Source: Candidatus Korarchaeota archaeon NZ13-K
GTDB lineage: Archaea > Korarchaeota > Korarchaeia > Korarchaeales > Korarchaeaceae
Length of the DNA: 59,658 bases
Reading direction: 5' to 3'
Assembly: GCA_003344655.1 (NCBI GenBank)
Contig: MAIU01000002.1
Coordinates: forward strand, 1-59,658
Shown here: in pieces, positions 52,089-59,369 of the stretch
Numbering within the stretch: position 1 is the first letter of the stretch
Layout: every line of letters starts with the position of its first letter
Program-made: the position numbers and the translations under genes
The notes under the pieces: generated by a model
Told to the model about the DNA's origin: nothing
The model's database searches: none
Seen by the model: only the letters and a program-made list of their open reading frames with translations

Positions 52089-52161
52089 AGCCCCGTGGTG
52101 TAGTGGCCAAGCACGCCGGGCTCTGGACCCGGAGACCCCGGTTCGAATCCGGGCGGGGCTA
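52089..52161 (+). tRNA. tRNA-Gln (anticodon CTG)
   Basis: Acceptor AGCCCCG/CGGGGCT, anticodon stem CCGGG/CCCGG around loop CTCTGGA (anticodon CTG), T-arm CCCGG-TTCGAAT-CCGGG. Discriminator A; CCA not encoded. A TATA box aaatttataacc lies at about 52054-52065. The stretch to the convergent tRNA-Lys (109 bp) has no other feature. Confidence 0.95.
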
Positions 52162-52270
52162 CTAAAATTTAAACCAAGGCCCTTTCTCATGCAGCATCAG
52201 GGAATCTGATTAAAAACCTTCAATGGGGCTCGTTGAGGGGAGAGGACTCAGGCTTCAATTCAATCCTCAG

Positions 52271-52344
52271 CGGGCCCGGGGGGCTTCGAACCCCCGACCC
52301 CCCGGTTAAGAGCCGGGTGCTCTACCATTCTGAGCTACGGGCCC
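52271..52344 (-). tRNA. tRNA-Lys (anticodon CTT)
   Basis: Acceptor GGGCCCG/CGGGCCC, D-arm GCTC/GAGC, anticodon stem CCCGG/CCGGG around loop CTCTTAA (anticodon CTT) and T-arm GGGGG-TTCGAAG-CCCCC. Discriminator G; CCA not encoded. A TATA-like ATTTTTTAGTC lies at about 52365-52375, next to the sucC stop. Confidence 0.95.
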
Positions 52345-52377
52345 CTCACCGACGATCCACTCATTGACTAAAAAATG

Positions 52378-53514
52378 TTACGCCCCCTGGGCGAGCCTCA
52401 CCGCGTAGCTGACTGCCTCCTCGGCCGACTCCGTGGCCTTTATTCCGATCTCCTCGAGGACTCTCTTCCCTTCATCGGCCTGATTTCCGCTCATCCTGAC
52501 CACAACGGGGACCCTCAGGAGTCCCCTCTCCCTCACTGATCTGACCCCCATGGCGACCTCCAGGGCGCTGGTGATACCGCATAGCGCGTTTATGAGGACC
52601 ACCTTGACCCTCGGATTGGAGACTATGATCTCCAGAGCTCCGGCCACCCTGTCAGCTGAGGCGCCCCCTCCCACATCGCAGAAGTTGGCCGGCCTACCCC
52701 CGAACGTGTGAACCAGGTCCATGGTTGCCATGGCCAAGCCAGCCCCGTTGGCCATCGTCCCTATGTCGCCGTCAAGCTCGACGTAGGCTATATCCCTCCT
52801 CCTGGCCTCGTTCTCCCTGGGGTTCTCCGAGGAGTAATACCTCTTCTCGAGTTCCTTATGCCTGAAAAGGGAGTTGTCATCGACCTCTATTCTGGCATCC
52901 AGGGCCAGCAACCTCCCGTCCCTGGTAAGGGCCAGCGGGTTTATCTCCAGCATCAAGGCATCGTACTCCACGGCCACCTCCCACATGGAAAATATGATTC
53001 TCTCTATCTCACTCATCTTATCTGGGACGTTCTTCGATGCGTTCCTCGCGAGAGCCCTGGCTATGTGGCTCCTCATCCCTATGAGGGGGTTCACCGTTCT
53101 CCTCTCTATTGACTCCGGGTGCCTGGCAGCTACCTCCTCGACGTCCATACCCCCGTAGGGGGTCGTTATGAAAGTCATCCCCCTGGCGTTTCTGTCAATT
53201 ATCGCTCCAACGTATATCTCGGTGACCACGTCGATTGGTTCCTCTACGAGCAAGGAGCTTACCTCATATCCATAGAAACTCCTCGAGAAGAGCTCCTCAG
53301 CTATCTTCTCGGCTTCCTCTGGTGATCTAGCTATCCTTATCCCACCGGCCTTCCCTCTCTGTCCATGCGGTATCTGTATCTTCAGGACGCCACTTCCTCC
53401 CAAGCTCCTAACGGCCGAGGATGCCTCCTCTGGACTCCTCACCAGAATTCCCCTTGGAATCGGGATTCCCTTCGATGAGAAAGCCTCCTTTGATTCGTAC
53501 TCTAGGAGCCTCAT
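52378..53514 (-). CDS. sucC: Succinyl-CoA synthetase beta subunit
   Basis: The ATP-grasp subunit of the TCA-cycle enzyme that joins succinate and CoA. The 378-residue chain begins 'RLLEYESKEAFSSKGIPIP', has 'LEINPLALTRDG' (about 196-207), 'LDGDIGTMANGAGLAMATMD' split in the core, and 'FCDVGGGASAD'. It is normal in length. It is transcribed away from sucD with a 68-bp A/T-rich gap rather than sharing an operon. Confidence 0.94.
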   Translation of the reverse strand: MRLLEYESKEAFSSKGIPIPRGILVRSPEEASSAVRSLGGSGVLKIQIPHGQRGKAGGIRIARSPEEAEKIAEELFSRSFYGYEVSSLLVEEPIDVVTEIYVGAIIDRNARGMTFITTPYGGMDVEEVAARHPESIERRTVNPLIGMRSHIARALARNASKNVPDKMSEIERIIFSMWEVAVEYDALMLEINPLALTRDGRLLALDARIEVDDNSLFRHKELEKRYYSSENPRENEARRRDIAYVELDGDIGTMANGAGLAMATMDLVHTFGGRPANFCDVGGGASADRVAGALEIIVSNPRVKVVLINALCGITSALEVAMGVRSVRERGLLRVPVVVRMSGNQADEGKRVLEEIGIKATESAEEAVSYAVRLAQGA

Positions 53515-53582
53515 GACGCATCAGGGGTGCAACATTAGAATATTTTTTAATATTTTTTGATCCGTCCACCCGAGGTGAACGC
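53515..53582. promoter_or_regulatory. Divergent promoter of sucC and sucD
   Basis: Two A/T-rich blocks (atattttttaatatttttt, about 53542-53560) give TATA boxes in both directions. GAGGTGA lies just before the sucD ATG. A single region could thus balance the two subunits. Confidence 0.6.
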
Positions 53583-54464
53583 ATGGCGATACTCGTCAGG
53601 GAGGGAATGAGGGTCCTGGTCCAAGGGATAACTGGGAGGCAGGGAACGATACACACGAAGCTCATGCTGGATTACGGGACCAAGATAGTGGCGGGGGTCA
53701 CCCCCGGGAGGGCTGGTTCCAGCGTTCACGGGGTCCCCGTCTTCGACTCTGTGGAGGAGGCCGTCAGGGAGAAGGGACCGATAGACGCCTCCATAGTTTT
53801 CGTGCCGGCTCCTTTCGCGATGGATGCTGTGATAGAGGCCGTCGACAACGGGATCCCCCTGGTAGTGGTGATAACCGAGGGGATACCCGTTCACGATACC
53901 GCGAAGTTCGTGAACTACGCCAGGAGCATGGGTACAGTGATAATAGGACCGAACTGTCCCGGGATAATAGCTCCAGGGAAGGTTAAGATAGGGATAATGC
54001 CGGCTGACTCATTCGCGCCCGGTAACATAGGTATAGTCTCGAGGAGCGGCACCCTGACATATGAGATCTCACTCTCACTTAAGGAGGCGGGCTACGGCTC
54101 GAGCACTACTGTAGGGATAGGGGGAGATCCCATAACAGGTTTGAACTTCATAGAGGTCTTAGAGCTGTTCAAGGAGGATCCTGAGACGGATGCTGTCGTT
54201 ATAGTGGGTGAGATAGGGGGGGATGCGGAGGAGAGGGCCGCTAGGTACATAATGGAGAGCAACTACCCGAAGCCCGTGGTCGCTTATGTAGCCGGCAGGA
54301 CCGCCCCACCTGGCAAGAAGATGGGACACGCTGGGGCCATAATAACGGCTGGTCAGGGAACTGTAGAGAGCAAGGAGAGGGCGTTCGCCGAAGCGGGGGT
54401 TCCCGTGGCGAAGACCCCATTCGATGTGGCCCCTCTCATAGGAAGAGTCCTGAGGAAGCGGTGA
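53583..54464 (+). CDS. sucD: Succinyl-CoA synthetase alpha subunit
   Basis: The CoA-binding subunit, 293 residues. '[13 protein letters not shown]' is the N-terminal CoA fold, '[11 protein letters not shown]' follows, and the phosphohistidine is in 'KMGHAGAII' (about 241-249). It pairs with sucC, which diverges from the same intergenic region. The 3' end is convergent with a wHTH gene. Confidence 0.94.
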   Translation: MAILVREGMRVLVQGITGRQGTIHTKLMLDYGTKIVAGVTPGRAGSSVHGVPVFDSVEEAVREKGPIDASIVFVPAPFAMDAVIEAVDNGIPLVVVITEGIPVHDTAKFVNYARSMGTVIIGPNCPGIIAPGKVKIGIMPADSFAPGNIGIVSRSGTLTYEISLSLKEAGYGSSTTVGIGGDPITGLNFIEVLELFKEDPETDAVVIVGEIGGDAEERAARYIMESNYPKPVVAYVAGRTAPPGKKMGHAGAIITAGQGTVESKERAFAEAGVPVAKTPFDVAPLIGRVLRKR

Positions 54465-54499
54465 ACTCAACGGATGGTCTGAGCGGCATCGGAGGGCTG

Positions 54500-54766
54500 C
54501 TAACTCGAGGGCTCATCATCCGGCGCCTCGCTCGAGGCTCCCTGGGAGGCACCTCCCGCGAGGTGACTCCTCCCCTCGGCGGTTATGCGATAAAAGGTGT
54601 ATCCCCCATGGGAGAACCTCTCAAGAAGCCCCTCCTCAACCATCTCGTTCAAAACTTGCCTCAAAGCGGATATCGGGACATTCAATCTGTTCAGTATTTC
54701 CCTGACGTGAAGCACCTCATCCTTGCTGAGCTCCCTGAGCACCCTCTCCCTCAGCTCCGAGTTCAT
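54500..54766 (-). CDS. Winged-helix DNA-binding protein
   Basis: From the ATG at 54766 the protein has 88 residues: a winged helix with 'LRERVLRELSK', 'VREILNRLNVPISALRQVL', 'MVEEGLLERF' and the wing 'YTFYRITAEGR', then a serine- and acid-rich tail. The target is unknown. The TATA GTAAATAAAG lies about 27 nt before this ATG, suggesting a leaderless messenger, and the same A/T block serves eL40 in the other direction. A start at 54832 would run over that promoter. Confidence 0.65.
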   Translation of the reverse strand: MNSELRERVLRELSKDEVLHVREILNRLNVPISALRQVLNEMVEEGLLERFSHGGYTFYRITAEGRSHLAGGASQGASSEAPDDEPSS

Positions 54767-54782
54767 CCCGGTAACGGGGGGT

Positions 54783-54802
54783 GAAGCTTTATTTACCTTT
54801 AG
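54783..54802. promoter_or_regulatory. Shared A/T-rich promoter of wHTH gene and eL40
   Basis: The block agctttatttacc lies about 25-30 nt from both start codons (54766 on the minus strand and 54826 on the plus strand). Confidence 0.5.
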
Positions 54803-54825
54803 CCCACCTGAGCCGGGGACCGGGA

Positions 54826-54990
54826 ATGCCAATAGAGGATCCTTTCAAGAGGAGTGTAGCGGCCAAGGCCCTACTCAACTTCAAGATATGCAGGAAATGC
54901 GGGGCTAGGAATCCGATATCCGCCACCAAATGCAGGAGATGCAGGAGCACGAACCTCAGGTTGAAGAAGTCCAAGCTAGTGAGGAAGTGA
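54826..54990 (+). CDS. rpl40e: Ribosomal protein eL40
   Basis: A 54-residue large-subunit protein with the zinc ribbon CRKC...CRRC (about residues 24-42) and 'TNLRLKKSKL'. The ATG at 54826 gives 'MPIEDPFKR', the family start; an upstream ATG at 54781 in frame adds 15 residues that overlap the promoter and are not coding. Confidence 0.93.
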   Translation: MPIEDPFKRSVAAKALLNFKICRKCGARNPISATKCRRCRSTNLRLKKSKLVRK

Positions 54991-54994
54991 TGGT

Positions 54995-55008
54995 GGCATT
55001 TATTAGGT
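54995..55008 (+). promoter_or_regulatory. TATA box of tRNA-Arg
   Basis: The segment gcatttattagg lies about 25 nt before the tRNA-Arg 5' end at 55027. No second promoter is seen before the membrane regulator gene that follows. Confidence 0.6.
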
Positions 55009-55026
55009 GAGGGAGTGATGCTGAGC

Positions 55027-55102
55027 GGGCCCGTAGCTCAGCAAGGATCAGAGCGTCGGCCTGCGGAGCCGAAGGTCGCGGGTTCAAGTCCCGCCGGGCC
55101 CG
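55027..55102 (+). tRNA. tRNA-Arg (anticodon GCG)
   Basis: Acceptor GGGCCCG/CGGGCCC, D-arm GCTC/GAGC, anticodon stem TCGGC/GCCGA around loop CTGCGGA, and T-arm GCGGG-TTCAAGT-CCCGC. Discriminator G; no CCA. A frame that reads through it is an artefact of the downstream protein gene. Confidence 0.95.
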
Positions 55103-55110
55103 CTTTACTC

Positions 55111-56088
55111 CTGCTGTTTTTGGTCCTGATCCCCTCGATCGCTCTCCAGGTGAGGTGCGGGCCGCCCTTCGATGCCGTCATCGTCAGGGGGGATATATAC
55201 ACGGATTGGGTGGTTGCCATGTCATACGGCATGACGCACGGATCCTGGATAGTGCAGCTAACCCCTGAGAATGAGGAGGAGGTCCTGAGGTTGGTTTCCG
55301 GACTCTCCAGCTTCAAGCGGGGAATCTCCATACTGATAGTGGGCTCCCCTAATGCCGTTCCGGCGGAGTTCGAGGGGAGGCTGGAGAGAATGGGGATCAC
55401 CGTCAAGAGGGTGGGGGGAGCGACGAGGTTGGACACATCCCTATACCTGGTGATAAACTACTGGAGGGACTGCGAGTCGCTCGTGCTGGTTGATGGGTTC
55501 AACTCGTCCTACTACCTGGCTGCCCTCAGCGTCGCCGTGGACAGGGGGGCTCCGGTCATATACACGAAGGGAGGGAGGCCCCCTGAGGGCTTCTACGATG
55601 CCCTGAGGGATCAGCTCAGGTACGTCAAATCCCTGGTCATCGTTGGAAATAGTCTAAACCCTGAGGACGCTGAATCCCTCAGGATGAGCGGCTATTCTGT
55701 TGAGTTCATCTCAGAGCTGAACGTGAGCTCCGGATCCCCGGAATCCCCTTACTCTGTAATCCCCTCACTGCTCAGGGAGCTCTCAAGCCCGATCCCGATC
55801 CTAACAGGATTCATCTCCGGCTCCCTCGTGACCATAATGCTCGGCAGGTTGAGGAGGAGGGAGAGGGAGGAGCTGGAGGAGTTCCTGACATTGGATGAGA
55901 GGAGATTGGTTGAGATCGTGAGGGAAAAAGGGGAGGTGCTCCAGGAGGAGCTTCCAGAGCTCACGGGATTCTCGAAGCCCAAGATAAGCAGGATGATCGC
56001 TGAACTCTCCGATAGGGGGATATTGGCGAGGGAGAAGTATGGGAAGACCTATGTGGTGAGGCTGAGCGATAGGGTCAAGAACCTTTAA
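55111..56088 (+). CDS. Membrane regulator: CWB2-like extracellular domain, TM helix, cytoplasmic wHTH
   Basis: The protein has about 325 residues. A short hydrophobic start (signal) is followed by a domain like cell-wall-binding repeat 2: 'ILIVGSPNAVP', 'VGGATRLDTSLYL', 'LVLVDGFNSSYYLAAL' and 'LVIVGNSL'. One transmembrane helix ('ILTGFISGSLVTIMLG') precedes a cytoplasmic winged helix ('LVEIVREKGEVLQEEL', 'SKPKISRMIAELSDRG'). A one-component sensor regulator is inferred. The start is uncertain: no ATG lies after the tRNA, and CTG 55111 or TTG 55120 is the likeliest, 8 to 17 bases after the tRNA 3' end. Confidence 0.72.
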   Translation: MLFLVLIPSIALQVRCGPPFDAVIVRGDIYTDWVVAMSYGMTHGSWIVQLTPENEEEVLRLVSGLSSFKRGISILIVGSPNAVPAEFEGRLERMGITVKRVGGATRLDTSLYLVINYWRDCESLVLVDGFNSSYYLAALSVAVDRGAPVIYTKGGRPPEGFYDALRDQLRYVKSLVIVGNSLNPEDAESLRMSGYSVEFISELNVSSGSPESPYSVIPSLLRELSSPIPILTGFISGSLVTIMLGRLRRREREELEEFLTLDERRLVEIVREKGEVLQEELPELTGFSKPKISRMIAELSDRGILAREKYGKTYVVRLSDRVKNL

Positions 56089-56121
56089 ATTGACCTGCCC
56101 CGGGGTTGGGGAGGTGATACG

Positions 56122-56328
56122 GTGTCCAAGGAAAGGCTGGTGCTCACACTGCTACCCCTGGATCGGGAGATATTCTGCACCTCCTGCGGCAGGAAGGTGA
56201 CGTACGAGAGGGGGGTGGTCGCATTTAGGTGCCCCAACTGCGGAGAAGCGGTGATAGTGAGGTGCGGTGTATGCAGGAAACAGTCCAATGAGTACACATG
56301 TCCGAACTGCGGTTTCACGGGCCCGTGA
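56122..56328 (+). CDS. Zinc-ribbon RNA-binding protein (COG2888/HVO_2753-like)
   Basis: A 68-residue protein with four zinc knuckles: CTSC, CPNC, CGVC and CPNC. This matches a small archaeal family that precedes the aEF1-beta gene and is thought to act in translation or RNA binding. GTG at 56122 follows GGAGGTGAT. The aEF1-beta ATG follows after 10 bp. Confidence 0.82.
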   Translation: MSKERLVLTLLPLDREIFCTSCGRKVTYERGVVAFRCPNCGEAVIVRCGVCRKQSNEYTCPNCGFTGP

Positions 56329-56338
56329 GGTGATTCGG

Positions 56339-56608
56339 ATGGCCAGGATACTCGCGATCTATAGGATCCTCCTTGACGGCACGCTGGAGGAGGGTGAGGT
56401 GCTGGAGAGGATGAGGGGCGAGCTGGAGGGGAGGGGCTTCAGGCTGGAGGGTCATGAGGTCAATCCGATAGGGTTCGGAATAGTCTCCATCACCGTTAGG
56501 GTTACGGCCCCGGAGGAGGACGGGATAACGGACGAGATATCAAACATACTCGAGGGGATGGAAGGGGTTAGCAGCGTCGAGCTCGACATGGTGAGCAGGG
56601 TGGGTTGA
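56339..56608 (+). CDS. ef1b: Translation elongation factor aEF1-beta
   Basis: The nucleotide exchange factor of aEF1A. The chain has 89 residues with the ferredoxin-like pattern 'LAIYRILLDG', 'EVNPIGFGIVSITVRVTAP' split across strands, and 'EGMEGVSSVELDMVSR' at the end, the family signature. GAGGTGAT precedes the ATG at 56339. An earlier frame start (56267) lies in the zinc-ribbon gene and is not used. Confidence 0.92.
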   Translation: MARILAIYRILLDGTLEEGEVLERMRGELEGRGFRLEGHEVNPIGFGIVSITVRVTAPEEDGITDEISNILEGMEGVSSVELDMVSRVG

Positions 56609-56857
56609 GTGCCCAGGAACCTACCGCTGACTCACTTGATATATGAGGTGCTGAAGGAGAGGAAGCAGATGGATGATCAGGAGCTATACGAGGAGCTCTC
56701 ATCGAAGGTCCAGGACCTCTCGCTCTCGGAGATGGAGAAGGCGCTGATGAAGCTGGAGGTCATGGGGAAGATAGTGACCTCTAGCAGCGGAAGGAAGGGA
56801 GGCCTCCTGATAGAGCTGGTGACGGAGAGGAGGTACGTGACACCGGATGAGGAGTAG
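56609..56857 (+). CDS. Small winged-helix-like protein
   Basis: The 82-residue chain starts with GTG directly after the aEF1-beta stop and ends next to the convergent FEN1 gene. It looks like a winged helix: 'LIYEVLKERKQMDDQELYEEL', 'SEMEKALMKLEVMGKIV' (recognition helix region) and a wing. I do not recognise a named family. Its position suggests a role linked to translation or the neighbouring transcript. Confidence 0.65.
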   Translation: MPRNLPLTHLIYEVLKERKQMDDQELYEELSSKVQDLSLSEMEKALMKLEVMGKIVTSSSGRKGGLLIELVTERRYVTPDEE

Positions 56858-57886
56858 TCAGAACCAGGATTCCAACCCCCCTCCGGAGAACATCCTATAA
56901 GCTTCCTCTATCTCGGCTATCACCTTTTTGACCCTCTCCTCCGAGAACTCGTGCTCCTTCACCATGAACTCCAGGAGCTCCTCTCCCCTCGGTCTCCTAA
57001 GCGTCAGATCATAATCGTCGCTCCTCGGGGGGTTCAGGAAGAACTCGTAAATCGACATGGGATCAGGCTCGAACTCCCAGGGTATCTTGGAGAAGAGCTC
57101 CTCCGGCTTCCTGTATCTCTTTACGAGCTCGAGGGCCCTCTTCACGCCTATCCCCTTAACTCCTCCCAGGTTGTAATCCGTCCCAACTAGGATCCCTATC
57201 ATTATCAGCTGCTCCCTAGTTATCCCGTTGGCCCTGAGGACGTCATCTAGCTCTATGAGCTCCGGATTCACGTCAACGTAAACGTCTTTCCCTGGGAGCT
57301 TCCTCTTTCCAGTTATCGTGAGATTCCTGACGAGCCTAGGGGCCCCGAAGAGAAGGGAGTCATAGTCCTGGGAGGCGGCGGCCCAGACATCACCCTTGGA
57401 TGCCATGTAAGCCGCTTGGGCCTCCCCCTCGCTCGGTGCCTGAACGACAGGAACGCCCATTAGCCTCAGTATGGTCTTGCAGTCCTCCACCATCTCCTCG
57501 TTCACGTTAAGCGCCGCCTGCGCGTACTTCCTAGCCTCCTCAATATCCCCCATCTCCAGGGCCTCCCTCCACTTGATCTCGGCCTCCTCCCTGGTCCTGA
57601 CTCTCTCCTCTATGGCCTTGGATTTGAACGTTGGCTTCTCCCCGTCGAACACATATACTGGTATCACGCCCTCCTTCAGCAGGTTCGCCGTCCTGTAGAA
57701 AACCCCGGAGTGGACGCTCGTCACCTCACCCCTGCTGGTCATGAGAGGGGTTCCGTCCGGCTGTCTGACCTTAGCTAAGAACTGGTACATCGCGTTGAAG
57801 GCATCCAGCGCGACCCTCTTCCCCGATAGGTCGGGAAGCCTGAGCTCGATCCTCCTCTCTATGAGCTCACCTATCTTGACCCCCAT
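56858..57886 (-). CDS. fen: Flap endonuclease FEN1
   Basis: FEN1 removes 5' flaps in lagging-strand synthesis and repair. The 342-residue protein has the N-terminal '[12 protein letters not shown]', '[11 protein letters not shown]', the I-domain metal-binding '[14 protein letters not shown]', '[12 protein letters not shown]' and the H3TH '[13 protein letters not shown]'. The C-terminus ends 'GGLESWF', a PIP box-like motif for the sliding clamp. It is convergent with the aEF1-beta group. Confidence 0.96.
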   Translation of the reverse strand: MGVKIGELIERRIELRLPDLSGKRVALDAFNAMYQFLAKVRQPDGTPLMTSRGEVTSVHSGVFYRTANLLKEGVIPVYVFDGEKPTFKSKAIEERVRTREEAEIKWREALEMGDIEEARKYAQAALNVNEEMVEDCKTILRLMGVPVVQAPSEGEAQAAYMASKGDVWAAASQDYDSLLFGAPRLVRNLTITGKRKLPGKDVYVDVNPELIELDDVLRANGITREQLIMIGILVGTDYNLGGVKGIGVKRALELVKRYRKPEELFSKIPWEFEPDPMSIYEFFLNPPRSDDYDLTLRRPRGEELLEFMVKEHEFSEERVKKVIAEIEEAYRMFSGGGLESWF

Positions 57887-57951
57887 CAGAGGTCACTTCA
57901 AGTGGGAGCACTCGGTTAAAAGCGGAGCGCTCCCTCATCGGTGGGTGCCGG

Positions 57952-59016
57952 ATGAGGATAGCTTTGGTGGGCCCGTATCACCCAGCAGTCGGCGGGGTCC
58001 AGGTTTACATGACCTACCTGGCGAGGGAGCTGGCCTCCATGGGTGAGGATGTCTTCGTGGTCAGCTACAGGGGGGCTAGGAGCAGGTGGGGCGAGAGGGT
58101 CTTGGAGGCACCCACAGCTGACCTCAAGGGCCTTAGGGGCCTCAGCTTCACGCTTGCCTCCTCCGCGATCCTGAGGAGGGAGAGGCCTGAGCTGGCGATA
58201 TGCCACTACGCTACGACCTCGGGCATGGCCGGCTTCCTTTCGAGCGCCTCGGGTCTCAGATACTTCGTGGTCTTCCATGGGAGCGACGCTGGCATGCCCG
58301 GGCTCATATCCAAGCTGGTCGCCTCTAGGGCCTCCGCGGTGATCGCGGTGAGCGGCTGGCTGAGGGGGAAGCTCGAGGGCATGGGCCTGAGGGTGGACTC
58401 TGTTATACCCGGTGGGGTCGATGAGAGGATCTTCTCATCCCTCCCCCCCAAGGAGGAGCTCAAGAGTCGCCTTGGGCTTGAGGGGAACTTGGTCCTCTCG
58501 GTGGGGTCCCTGACGCGCGTCAAGGGTTTCGACATGATTCCGAGGGTGGCAAGACTCGTGAACGAATCAATCGACGCGACCTTCCTCATAATAGGGAGCG
58601 GGCCCGAGGAGGGGAACCTGAGGAGGATTTCGGCCACGCTTGGGGTCGAGGAAAAGGTCATCTTGATCGGTAGGAAGGGTTACGAGGAGACGGCCCTCTA
58701 CTACGGTGCGGCGGACGTGCTGCTACACCCCGCCAAGCTCGAGGGCTATGGGTTGACAGCACTGGAGTCCCTGGCTGCGGGGACGCCGGTCGTGGCGAGC
58801 GACGTGGGGGGCCTCAGGGATGCCGTCCTGGATGGTGTGGATGGCTTTCTGCTCCCTAGGGATGAGAGGATTTTCGCCAACAGGATAATTCAGCTCCTCA
58901 GGGATGAGGAACTGAGGAGGGAGATGGGAAGGAGGGGCAGGGAGAGGGCCCTCAGGAGGACCTGGAGGGTCGTGGCCGAGGAGTACGAGAGGCTGATAGG
59001 GGAGGTGATGTCCTGA
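57952..59016 (+). CDS. Family 4 glycosyltransferase
   Basis: A GT-B glycosyltransferase of 354 residues. It begins 'LVGPYHPAVGGVQVY', has 'FHGSDAG', 'VGSLTRVKGFDMIPR' and the donor-binding 'HPAKLEGYGLTALESLAAGTPVVASDVGG' region in part, with the E-x7-E pair. Surface glycan or lipid glycosylation is likely but the substrate is unknown. The stop overlaps the CTG start of pth2, so the genes are coupled. Confidence 0.88.
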   Translation: MRIALVGPYHPAVGGVQVYMTYLARELASMGEDVFVVSYRGARSRWGERVLEAPTADLKGLRGLSFTLASSAILRRERPELAICHYATTSGMAGFLSSASGLRYFVVFHGSDAGMPGLISKLVASRASAVIAVSGWLRGKLEGMGLRVDSVIPGGVDERIFSSLPPKEELKSRLGLEGNLVLSVGSLTRVKGFDMIPRVARLVNESIDATFLIIGSGPEEGNLRRISATLGVEEKVILIGRKGYEETALYYGAADVLLHPAKLEGYGLTALESLAAGTPVVASDVGGLRDAVLDGVDGFLLPRDERIFANRIIQLLRDEELRREMGRRGRERALRRTWRVVAEEYERLIGEVMS

Positions 59017-59369
59017 GGTACAAGCAGGTCATAGTGGTCAGGAGGGACCTGGGCATGAGCTGCGGCAAGCTGGCCGCTCAGGTAGCTCACGCGTCCCTGG
59101 AGGCAGCTGATGTTGTTAGGAATAGATATCCCGAGGTTTACGAGGAGTGGAAGAGGGAAGGGGCTAAGAAAGTGGTGCTGCAGGTGATGAGCGAGGAGGA
59201 TCTCATGAAAGTGTACAGGGAGGCCTTGGAGAGGGGGCTGGCCGCTGTACTCATAAGGGATGCCGGCCTCACGGAGCTGGAACCCGGGACGGCCACCGCC
59301 GTGGGGATAGGTCCCCATGAGTCGGAGAGAATAGATGGGGTCACGGGGAGGTTGCGGTTGCTGAGATGA
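59013..59369 (+). CDS. pth2: Peptidyl-tRNA hydrolase 2, CTG start
   Basis: Pth2 frees tRNA from stalled peptidyl-tRNA. Family motifs are 'VIVVRRDLGMSCGKLAAQVAHAS', here split over strand and helix, and 'IRDAGLTELEPGTATAVGIGP' near the end. The first strand needs codons before the GTG at 59034, and the only start there is CTG at 59013. It overlaps the glycosyltransferase stop and follows GGAGG (59001-59005) by 7 nt. This gives 118 residues, the usual length. TruD overlaps its stop. Confidence 0.92.
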   Translation: MRYKQVIVVRRDLGMSCGKLAAQVAHASLEAADVVRNRYPEVYEEWKREGAKKVVLQVMSEEDLMKVYREALERGLAAVLIRDAGLTELEPGTATAVGIGPHESERIDGVTGRLRLLR

